Below the pieces are notes generated by a model. It ran no database searches and had not been told where the DNA came from. It was given only the letters and a program-made list of their open reading frames with translations. Below are positions 7,051-13,618 of a DNA stretch of 25,523 bases, in pieces; positions within the stretch are counted from its first letter, which is position 1, and each line of letters opens with the position of its first letter. The position numbers were made by a program, and so were the translations under genes. Source of the DNA: an uncultured Clostridia bacterium (GTDB lineage Bacteria; Bacillota; Clostridia; Oscillospirales; Acutalibacteraceae); contig CAMOTT010000010.1 in the NCBI GenBank assembly GCA_946626015.1, forward strand, positions 1 to 25,523, written 5' to 3'.

Positions 7051-7857
7051 ATGAGCGAAAAAATGACACAAACGGAGCGGCTGGACTTCCTTGTGGAAGC
7101 CTTCAAGGCAGATTCCGAACAGTATCAAAATATCCAGACGCCGACCGACGAAAGCGGCAAGCGTCGAATCCTTCGATCTCTTATGAACATTCGTATGCCG
7201 AAAGGGATGGATGGCTCGGTTCTTGACGTGCAGGACGAATATCTGTGTGAGCGCATCAGTGAAAACGGGATTGTTACACTTTCGGATATTCCGGTCATTC
7301 GCGAAGGGCTGTCGATCTGGCAGGGCGATATTACGCGTCTTGCCGTTGACGCCATAGTCAACGCGGCAAACTCGCAGATGCTCGGCTGTTTTGTTCCGAT
7401 GCACACCTGTATCGACAACTGCATTCATACATTTGCGGGTGTTCAGCTCCGCGCGGAATGTGCGCGGAAGATGAGCGAGCTTCGGAACAGATTCGGCGCG
7501 GACTATGAACAGCCGACAGCAGTTCCGATGCTGACCGACGCATACAATCTTCCCGCAAAAAAGGTCGTTCACATCGTCGGACCGATCGTGCAAGGAAGAC
7601 TCTCGCCCGCGCTTGAAAAAGGCCTTGCCGACTGTTACCGAAACACGCTCGATCTTTGTGCGGAGAACGGACTTCGCTCGGTCGCGTTCTGTTGTATTTC
7701 GACGGGTGTATTCCACTTCCCGAATAAAAGAGCGGCGGAAATCGCAGTCGAAACGGTCGAAAAATGGTTATCGGAACACGGCGGCAAGATCGACCGCGTG
7801 ATCTTCAACGTGTTCAAGGACGAGGATAAAACGTATTATGAGGAATTATTATACTGA
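7051..7857 (+). CDS. Zinc-dependent macrodomain protein, ADP-ribosyl hydrolase (Zn-Macro)
   Basis: The 268-residue protein has an N-terminal helical part (about 1-85) and a macrodomain. QGDITRLAVDAIVNAANS (residues up to 108) is the ADP-ribose-binding core, with NAANSQ at 104-109. It is followed by GCFVPMHTC, in which C113, H118 and C120 match the zinc ligands of the Zn-Macro class found beside SirTM in staphylococci and streptococci. That class removes ADP-ribose attached by SirTM. The second phosphate loop is CISTGVFHFPNKRAA. The ATG at 7051 is two bases after the previous stop; the end overlaps the SirTM gene by 20 bases, as expected of a writer-eraser pair. Fourteen of 17 arginine codons are CGN. 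Hydrolase activity is inferred from family. Confidence 0.93.
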   Translation: MSEKMTQTERLDFLVEAFKADSEQYQNIQTPTDESGKRRILRSLMNIRMPKGMDGSVLDVQDEYLCERISENGIVTLSDIPVIREGLSIWQGDITRLAVDAIVNAANSQMLGCFVPMHTCIDNCIHTFAGVQLRAECARKMSELRNRFGADYEQPTAVPMLTDAYNLPAKKVVHIVGPIVQGRLSPALEKGLADCYRNTLDLCAENGLRSVAFCCISTGVFHFPNKRAAEIAVETVEKWLSEHGGKIDRVIFNVFKDEDKTYYEELLY

Positions 7858-8821
7858 GCAGGACGGCTATCTTGCAACCATACAAAAAGCGCTGATTGCG
7901 ATCCGCGGATTTGACCTTCAACTGTCGCATGGCGTCGGCATGCGCGAGGAACAGATCGAACGGCTGAAACGCGAGATCGAAACCGCCGACGCGATCCTTG
8001 TGGGCGCAGGCGCGGGACTTTCCGCTTCAGCGGGACTGACCTACAGCGGCGAGCGTTTTGAACGGTATTTCTTCGATTTTGCGAAAAAGTATAACATCAA
8101 AGACATTTACTCCGGCGGTTTCTATCCGTTTCCCGACGAGGAAACGCTGTGGGCGTGGTGGGCAAGGCACATCTATTACAACCGCTATATCGACGCGCCG
8201 AAACCGGTCTATCCCAAGCTTCTGAAGCTGCTCGACGGCAAGGACTATTTCGTTATCACGACCAACGTCGATCACCAGTTTCAGTGCGCCGGATTCGATA
8301 AAAAGCGCCTGTTCTACACGCAGGGCGATTACGGACTCTTTCAGGTCGCCGACGGCTCCGTCCCCGAAACCTACGACAACGAGGAATGGACGATGAAGGC
8401 TATGGATGCGCAGGGCTTTATCAAGGATGATGCCGGCGTTTTTCAGGTGCCGGACAGCAAGGCGATCAAAATGTGTATTCCGACCGAATTGATTCCGAAA
8501 TCACCAGACGGAAGAAACGTTACTATGAATCTCCGTTCGGACGATACCTTCGTCGAGGACGCGGGCTGGCACAAAGCAGCGAGCGCGTATTCTGATTTTA
8601 TCCGCCGTCACGAAAATCTGCACGTTCTGTATCTCGAGTTTGGCGTGGGTTCAAATACGCCGATGATCGTCAAATATCCGTTCTGGCATATGACGGATGC
8701 AAACAAAAAAGCCGTTTACGCTTGTCTGAACTACGGAGAAGCGTACTGTCCGAAGCAGATCGAGAAAAAGGCGATCTGTCTCGACGGAGACGTCGGAGAA
8801 ATAATAGATGCAATGATGTAA
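7838..8821 (+). CDS. Class M sirtuin (SirTM), protein ADP-ribosyltransferase, without the zinc-site cysteines
   Basis: The 327-residue protein has a sirtuin Rossmann core: GAGAGLSASAG at 56-66 binds NAD, TTNVDHQF lies at 141-148 and TQGDY around 161-165. N143 and Q162 are 19 residues apart, as are the catalytic N118 and Q137 reported for Streptococcus pyogenes SirTM; the deacetylase histidine is absent, as expected of class M. The conserved stretch TMNLRSDDTFVEDAGWH follows. The family's zinc cysteines (CxxxC, then CPxCG before TMNLR) are missing: the sequence reads VADGSVPETYDN and IPKSPDGRNV. The ATG at 7838 lies 12 bases after AAGGACGAGG and overlaps the macrodomain stop; it gives an N-terminus about 25 residues longer than the streptococcal protein. 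ATG 7940 is an alternative without a ribosome binding site. Eleven of 14 arginine codons are CGN. Confidence 0.92.
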   Translation: MRNYYTEQDGYLATIQKALIAIRGFDLQLSHGVGMREEQIERLKREIETADAILVGAGAGLSASAGLTYSGERFERYFFDFAKKYNIKDIYSGGFYPFPDEETLWAWWARHIYYNRYIDAPKPVYPKLLKLLDGKDYFVITTNVDHQFQCAGFDKKRLFYTQGDYGLFQVADGSVPETYDNEEWTMKAMDAQGFIKDDAGVFQVPDSKAIKMCIPTELIPKSPDGRNVTMNLRSDDTFVEDAGWHKAASAYSDFIRRHENLHVLYLEFGVGSNTPMIVKYPFWHMTDANKKAVYACLNYGEAYCPKQIEKKAICLDGDVGEIIDAMM

Positions 8822-8843
8822 TTCCGGATGTGGGAGGAAAACT

Positions 8844-9878
8844 ATGATAAAAGTCGCTTTTTTCGATACAAAAGAATACGACCGCGCGTCCTTTGAGCAA
8901 TACAATGAAGACGTCGGCGTCTCTTTCAAGTTTTTGGAAACAAAACTGACCGAGGATACAGCGGATCTTGCAAAAGGATACGATGCTGTCTGTGTTTTTG
9001 TGAACGACACGGTAAACGCTGCGGTCATCGACAAACTATACGGCTTCGGCATCAAAATGATCGCTCTGCGGTGTGCGGGATACAATAACGTTGACGTAAA
9101 GCACGCTTTCGGAAAAATCCACATCGTTCACGTCCCTGCGTATTCCCCGTACGCAGTGGCGGAACACGCGATGGCGATGCTGCTTGCATCCGTTCGCCGT
9201 ATCCACAAAGCGTACAACCGCACAAGAGAATTCAATTTTTCTTTGAGCGGTCTGACCGGCTTTGATTTTCACGGCAAAACCGTCGGCGTGATCGGCGCGG
9301 GAAAAATCGGGCGTATTTTTATCGATATTTGCCGCGGCTTCGGTATGCATATCCTTGTATACGACCGGTACCCTGCGGACAAGGATAATGAATATGTGGA
9401 GCTCGACGAGCTGTTTGCCCGCAGCGATATTATTTCTATACATTGTCCTTTAACGGATGAAACCCGCCACATGATCGATAGAAATGCGATTACAAAGATG
9501 AAAAAGGGAGTTGTGATCGTAAACACCTCCCGCGGCGGTCTGATCGATGCGGAAGCCTTGCTGGAGGGCATTAAATCCAGAAAAATCGGCGCAGCCTGTC
9601 TGGACGTCTACGAGGAGGAAGCGGACGTTTTCTTTGAAGACCGGTCCGGGCATATCATGGACGACGAACTGCTCTCCCGGCTGATTTCCATGCCAAACGT
9701 GATCGTCACGTCGCATCAGGCCTTTTTGACGGAGGAAGCGCTGAATAATATTGCCGAAACGACGGTGACAAACATCAAATCCTGTTTTGAGAACAACGGG
9801 ATCTGTAATAACGAGCTGTGTTACCGCTGCGGCAATATTGAACAATGCAAAAAAGAACGTAAAGAAAAGTGCTTTTAA
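8844..9878 (+). CDS. D-2-hydroxyacid dehydrogenase, D-lactate dehydrogenase (LdhA)-like, with cysteine-rich tail
   Basis: This 344-residue NAD-dependent enzyme would interconvert a D-2-hydroxyacid and its 2-keto acid (pyruvate/D-lactate most likely). The NAD-binding domain starts at VGVIGAGKIGRIF. Catalytic residues of the family are visible: Arg in NTSRGGLID, Glu in DVYEEE and His in TSHQAFLTEEAL. LRCAGYNNVDV and VPAYSPYAVAEHA are typical of the LdhA group. The last 24 residues hold five cysteines (C321, C326, C329, C335, C343), including CxxC, which is unusual and could bind a metal or act as a redox switch. The ATG at 8844 has GGGAGG about eight bases upstream. It lies 22 bases after the SirTM gene and before a terminator, so it ends the operon. 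Fifteen of 18 arginine codons are CGN. Confidence 0.9.
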   Translation: MIKVAFFDTKEYDRASFEQYNEDVGVSFKFLETKLTEDTADLAKGYDAVCVFVNDTVNAAVIDKLYGFGIKMIALRCAGYNNVDVKHAFGKIHIVHVPAYSPYAVAEHAMAMLLASVRRIHKAYNRTREFNFSLSGLTGFDFHGKTVGVIGAGKIGRIFIDICRGFGMHILVYDRYPADKDNEYVELDELFARSDIISIHCPLTDETRHMIDRNAITKMKKGVVIVNTSRGGLIDAEALLEGIKSRKIGAACLDVYEEEADVFFEDRSGHIMDDELLSRLISMPNVIVTSHQAFLTEEALNNIAETTVTNIKSCFENNGICNNELCYRCGNIEQCKKERKEKCF

Positions 9879-9947
9879 ACCGAAATGGGTTTGATTTGTA
9901 TTTGCGAACAGCAAATAGGGACTGCTTCTCGGAGACCATAAAAGTAG

Positions 9948-9981
9948 CACGGAACCCAAAATGAAAGGGTCCGTGATTTTA
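9948..9981 (+). terminator. Terminator of the Rrf2/SirTM operon
   Basis: CACGGAACCC (9948-9957) pairs with GGGTCCGTG (9967-9975) with one bulged A, and is followed by ATTTTAT. It lies 70 bases after the dehydrogenase stop. Confidence 0.65.
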
Positions 9982-10002
9982 TCTGAATATTTAAAATACG
10001 CT

Positions 10003-10039
10003 AAAAAAACATCGCGGAAGGCTGACCCTCCGCGATGTT
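10003..10039 (-). terminator. Terminator of gdhA
   Basis: Perfect 11-base arms at 10008-10018 and 10029-10039 (AACATCGCGGA with TCCGCGATGTT) are followed, in the minus direction, by a T-run (the A-run at 10003-10009). It lies 23 bases after the gdhA stop. Confidence 0.9.
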
Positions 10040-10061
10040 GTTATATCAATTCGGGTTTAAC

Positions 10062-11411
10062 TTAATAAGCAACACCCTGTGCGATCATTGCGTCGCAGAC
10101 CTTCTCAAAACCGGCGATGTTTGCGCCTGCAACAAGGTCGCCCTTAACGCCGTACTTCTCAGCCGCGTTGTAGATGTTGTGGAAGATGTTCTTCATGATG
10201 CCCTTAAGCTTCTCGTCAACCTCTTCAAAGGTCCAGGAGTAACGCATGGAGTTCTGGCTCATCTCAAGACCTGAAACGGATACGCCGCCTGCGTTCGCAG
10301 CCTTTGCGGGAGCAAACAGGATGCCTGCACTCTGGAACGCCTCGACAGCCTCGGGGGTGGAGGGCATATTTGCGCCTTCGGCAACAGCCATAACGCCGTT
10401 TGCGATAAGAGCTTTTGCGGATTCGCCGTCAAGCTCGTTCTGTGTGGCGCAGGGGAGAGCAATGTCGCAGGGAACGGTCCATACGCCCTTGCAGCCCTCG
10501 TGGTACTCGGCGCCTGCAACTCTCTCAGCGTACTCTTTGATCCTGCCGCGCTTGACTTCCTTGATATCCTTAACAATGGCAAGATCGATGCCGTTGGGAT
10601 CGTAAACGTAACCTGCGGAGTCGGACATGGTGATGACCTTGCCGCCAAGAGCTGTAGCTTTTTCGGCAGCGTAGATAGCGACGTTGCCTGAGCCGGAGAT
10701 AGCGACCTTCTTGCCCTTGAAGGAGTCGTTTTTCATGCAGTTGAGCATTTCCTCAGCAAGGTAGCAGAGGCCGTAACCAGTAGCCTCTTTACGGGCGAGA
10801 GAACCGCCGAAGGTGAGACCCTTGCCGGTGAGAACGCCTGTGAATTCGTTCCTCAGGCGCTTGTACTGGCCGAACATATAACCGATCTCACGGGCGCCTA
10901 CGCCGATATCGCCTGCGGGAACGTCCGTATCAGCGCCGATGTGCTTTGAAAGCTCTGTCATAAAGCTCTGGCAGAATCTCATGATCTCAGCGTCTGACTT
11001 GCCCTTGGGGTCAAAGTCGGAGCCGCCCTTGCCGCCGCCCATGGGCAGGCTTGTAAGGCTGTTCTTGAAAATCTGCTCAAAGCCAAGGAACTTGATGACC
11101 GAAAGGTTTACCGAGGGGTGAAGACGAAGGCCGCCCTTGTAGGGGCCGATGGCGGAGTTGAACTGAACTCTGAAGCCTCTGTTTACCTGCACCTTGTTGT
11201 TGTCGTCCAGCCATGAAACTCTGAACATGACAACTCTTTCGGGCTCAACGATGCGCTCGAGGATACCGTTTGCCTCGATGGCGGGGTTGCTCTCGATAAC
11301 GGGCTCAAGGGTGGAAAGAACCTCATAAACAGCCTGAAGGAACTCCTTCTCGTTGCTGTTCTTTGCAGCTACGTCCTCGTAAACTTTTTTTGCGTAAGCG
11401 TTTTTCAACAT
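10062..11411 (-). CDS. gdhA: NADP-type glutamate dehydrogenase
   Basis: The enzyme reductively aminates 2-oxoglutarate with ammonium to form glutamate, and also runs in reverse; it is a cytoplasmic hexamer. The 449-residue length and sequence match the E. coli GdhA type. Visible key residues are K92 in PYKGGLR, the catalytic K128 in PMGGGKGGSDFDPKGKS and the catalytic D168 in DVPAGDIGVG; the nucleotide-binding loop is SGSGNVAIYAAEKA. Cofactor choice (NADPH rather than NADH) is taken from the subfamily and not proven. The ATG at 11411 has GAGGAGA about seven bases upstream. It is monocistronic, with a strong promoter at 11585-11613, a leader of about 165 bases with a hairpin, and a terminator at 10003-10039. 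Confidence 0.96.
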   Translation of the reverse strand: MLKNAYAKKVYEDVAAKNSNEKEFLQAVYEVLSTLEPVIESNPAIEANGILERIVEPERVVMFRVSWLDDNNKVQVNRGFRVQFNSAIGPYKGGLRLHPSVNLSVIKFLGFEQIFKNSLTSLPMGGGKGGSDFDPKGKSDAEIMRFCQSFMTELSKHIGADTDVPAGDIGVGAREIGYMFGQYKRLRNEFTGVLTGKGLTFGGSLARKEATGYGLCYLAEEMLNCMKNDSFKGKKVAISGSGNVAIYAAEKATALGGKVITMSDSAGYVYDPNGIDLAIVKDIKEVKRGRIKEYAERVAGAEYHEGCKGVWTVPCDIALPCATQNELDGESAKALIANGVMAVAEGANMPSTPEAVEAFQSAGILFAPAKAANAGGVSVSGLEMSQNSMRYSWTFEEVDEKLKGIMKNIFHNIYNAAEKYGVKGDLVAGANIAGFEKVCDAMIAQGVAY

Positions 11412-11471
11412 GACAAAATCTCCTCATTTTGAAATATTTTCGGCAAAAGGCTATTTTCAGACAAAAATAGA

Positions 11472-11497
11472 CAATGACCCCCTGCAAGACGTCATTG
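11472..11497 (-). promoter_or_regulatory. Hairpin in the gdhA leader, attenuator-like
   Basis: Arms at 11472-11478 (CAATGAC) and 11491-11497 (GTCATTG) form a stem with a 12-base loop. In the gdhA transcript the stem is followed by TCTATTTTTGT, so it has the look of an intrinsic terminator about 60 bases before the start codon. Whether it terminates conditionally is not known. Confidence 0.45.
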
Positions 11498-11571
11498 CCT
11501 AAAACAAAGAATAAGTATATTCAGTATATCCATTTGAACGCTTTGCCTGTAAATAAAAGACCCCATTGCCT
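11486..11571. repeat. Two imperfect 15-base direct repeats in the gdhA leader
   Basis: On the plus strand, AAGACGTCATTGCCT at 11486-11500 recurs as AAGACCCCATTGCCT at 11557-11571 (13 of 15 identical). One copy lies just inside the predicted transcript start and the other forms the 5' arm of the leader hairpin. They could be two protein-binding sites or alternative pairing partners. The rest of the intergenic stretch 11412-11797 is A/T-rich and contains two divergent promoters and no gene. Confidence 0.5.
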
Positions 11572-11584
11572 TTTATTGTGTGAA

Positions 11585-11613
11585 ATTATACTCCGGTCAT
11601 TTTGGTTTGTCAA
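11585..11613 (-). promoter_or_regulatory. Sigma-A promoter of gdhA
   Basis: On the minus strand, consensus TTGACA (complement of 11608-11613), a 17-base spacer and consensus TATAAT (complement of 11585-11590). Transcription would begin near 11578, giving a leader of about 165 bases. Confidence 0.88.
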
Positions 11614-11714
11614 CAATTTTGATTAAATAAATATAATTTTTGAAACATTTAACTATTAAAGCGGATTTTAAAAAGCTGTTTTTATAACTTTTGCAGACTG
11701 GCTTAAAATACATC

Positions 11715-11743
11715 TTGAAAACAGGGCGTTGATACAGTATAAT
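11715..11743 (+). promoter_or_regulatory. Sigma-A promoter of the O-antigen-ligase-like/transhydrogenase operon
   Basis: TTGAAA (11715-11720), a 17-base spacer and TATAAT (11738-11743). The predicted start near 11750 is about 50 bases before the chosen ATG at 11798. Confidence 0.82.
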
Positions 11744-11797
11744 GATTAGATGTGAAAGTGAATTCATTTGACTGATACACGTTTGAGGTTGAGGCTT

Positions 11798-13120
11798 ATG
11801 ATAAACAAAGGTAAAAGATGGCTTGTCGTTCCGGCAATGCTGCTCTTTTCGGCTCTGCTTCCGGAATACCTTGCCTTTGCGCCGTTTCTGGCGGCCACGG
11901 CGGTGTATATCCGTGACGCAAAAATCTCTGAATTAAGGCAGGATATAAAGGGGATAGGCAGGCCGTTTATCTTCTACATAATCTGGATGGCGGCAGGTCT
12001 TATTTACAGCAAAAATCCCCTGCAGGGTTCGGCCTTTCTTATAATGTGGATAGGTTTCTTCTGGTGCTATGTCTACGCGGCAAGGTTTATCGACAACGGC
12101 GAAAAGCTGGACAAAGCCCTGATGGGCGGCGCTGTTTGCGGCGGCATAGCCGGGGGAGTGGGTATTGTTCAGATAGTGCTGTTCCACTTCGGCAAATATA
12201 TTTATCCCCCCCTTAAAGATATGTTCAATCCCTTTTGGCGGCCGTTGAACGGGCTGATAGCTAAGCTCGTGCAGAGCCCTGCCTGCCCCGGGTTTTTATT
12301 CAATATTTTGCCCAGGCATGAGTTCGTTGCCATCAAGGCAAGGGCAAGCTCCACTTTTTCAAATCCCCTTATGTTTGCCTGCGTGATCATCATACTTATG
12401 CCTTTTGCGGCCTACGGTATGTTTTACTTCAAGACAAAAAAGGAACGTGTTTTGAGCTTCTTTTGCTTTCTGCTTATGCTGGGAGGAGTGGCCTCCTCCT
12501 ACTCAAGGGGTCCCTATGTGGCGGCGGTGATCACCATGGGCGTGCTTCTGTTCTACGGCGGCAAAAAGACGCTGGTGATTTTGGGTATTTCCGGCTGCTC
12601 CTTTGCGGCTATGGCCATAGCGTCTCCCGGGGTGTTCAAGCGGCTTATGACTATTTTAAACACAACGGACGTTTCCATAAGCCTCAGAGAGATCATCTAC
12701 AAAACCGCTTATTCCGTTTTCCGGGAGCACTGGCTTTTCGGCCTTGGAACCAGCAACAAAAATTTTCGGGATGTGCTGCTGGCCTCAACAGGAGTGAACC
12801 AGCCCCACGCGCACAATCTTTTCTACGAGATCGCGGTTGAAAACGGAGTTATCGGGCTCGCGCTTTTTTTCGCGCCCGTTGTTCTGTTCATAGTGTGTAT
12901 GTTAAAAATGTATTTCAACAAGACCTCAAGAAATATAGCGGTCACCTTTGGGGCAAGTCTCATCGGGCTTTTGACCTGCGGTCTTACCGATTACGTTTTT
13001 TACGGGCTCAAGACCCTGATATATTTTATGCTGCTTTTCGGTCTCGCGGAGGCAGCAGGCAGGATCTATATCGTAAACTCAAGCAGTAAATCAACACCAC
13101 AAAGAAAGGAAGAAAATTAA
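11798..13120 (+). CDS. O-antigen ligase/polymerase (Wzy_C, PF04932) family membrane protein
   Basis: The 440-residue protein has about ten to twelve membrane segments. The family's central signature appears as SYSRGPYVA (Y235-S-R-G-P239), and a large loop carries the conserved QPHAHNLFYEIAVENGVIG with H337 and H339. Members join or polymerise glycan chains on lipid carriers at the outer face of the membrane; in a Firmicute the substrate would be a capsule, teichoic or exopolysaccharide precursor, or a protein glycan. The ATG at 11798 is preferred, with TGAGG at 11784-11788; a TTG at 11768 would add ten residues. No glycosyltransferase or flippase is nearby. The stop codon directly abuts the start of the NuoE-like gene, so the two are probably co-transcribed, an odd pairing. 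Confidence 0.88.
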   Translation: MINKGKRWLVVPAMLLFSALLPEYLAFAPFLAATAVYIRDAKISELRQDIKGIGRPFIFYIIWMAAGLIYSKNPLQGSAFLIMWIGFFWCYVYAARFIDNGEKLDKALMGGAVCGGIAGGVGIVQIVLFHFGKYIYPPLKDMFNPFWRPLNGLIAKLVQSPACPGFLFNILPRHEFVAIKARASSTFSNPLMFACVIIILMPFAAYGMFYFKTKKERVLSFFCFLLMLGGVASSYSRGPYVAAVITMGVLLFYGGKKTLVILGISGCSFAAMAIASPGVFKRLMTILNTTDVSISLREIIYKTAYSVFREHWLFGLGTSNKNFRDVLLASTGVNQPHAHNLFYEIAVENGVIGLALFFAPVVLFIVCMLKMYFNKTSRNIAVTFGASLIGLLTCGLTDYVFYGLKTLIYFMLLFGLAEAAGRIYIVNSSSKSTPQRKEEN

Positions 13121-13606
13121 ATGTCTTGTTGCTGTGAAAATAAAAGCGATCTGACCCTTTTGGCAGACGTGCTCAACGAGTACAAATCGGTGAAGGGCAG
13201 CCTTATTACCATCCTTCAGCACGCTCAGGAGATATACGGATATCTTCCGGAGGACGTTCTCAGGCACATTGCTGAGCAGACGGATATCCCCGTTGCAAAG
13301 GTGCTTGGCGTGGCTACGTTCTACACCCAATTCAGATTCAAGCCTGTGGGCAAGTATCTTATAATGCTGTGTCAGGGCACGGCCTGCCACGTCAACGGCT
13401 CGGAGCGCATAGCCGCCGCAATAAAGGAAGAGCTGGGCATTGAGGACGGCCAGACCACGGATGACGGTCTGTTCAGCATAAAGCACGTTGCCTGCCTCGG
13501 CTGCTGCAGTCTTTCTCCCGTTATGATGATAAACGGGGACACCTACGGCAACCTGACTCCCGATAAGGCCAAGCAGATACTCAGAGAATTGAAAAATGAG
13601 GAATAA
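13121..13606 (+). CDS. NuoE/HndA-like [2Fe-2S] thioredoxin-fold subunit of a bifurcating transhydrogenase
   Basis: This 161-residue protein is the small 24-kDa-type subunit found in complex I, bifurcating hydrogenases and the Sporomusa-type Nfn. The [2Fe-2S] ligands are C84 and C89 in CQGTAC and C125 and C129 in ACLGCC. The helical N-terminal part includes YGYLPEDVLRHIAE and VATFYTQFRF, both typical of the family. A cysteine triplet at residues 3-5 is an unexplained addition. The ATG at 13121 follows the previous TAA without a gap; AAGGA at 13106-13110 can serve as ribosome binding site. The stop is followed at once by the NuoF-like gene. No membrane subunits of complex I are present, so it works in a soluble complex. 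Confidence 0.92.
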   Translation: MSCCCENKSDLTLLADVLNEYKSVKGSLITILQHAQEIYGYLPEDVLRHIAEQTDIPVAKVLGVATFYTQFRFKPVGKYLIMLCQGTACHVNGSERIAAAIKEELGIEDGQTTDDGLFSIKHVACLGCCSLSPVMMINGDTYGNLTPDKAKQILRELKNEE

Positions 13607-13618
13607 GTGGTGAAATAT

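Noticed and set aside
7838..8821. Reading the sirtuin as an ordinary CobB-type protein deacetylase
   Set aside because: The catalytic histidine of deacetylases is absent, the Asn/Gln pair of class M is present with the right spacing, and the partner is a zinc macrodomain protein.
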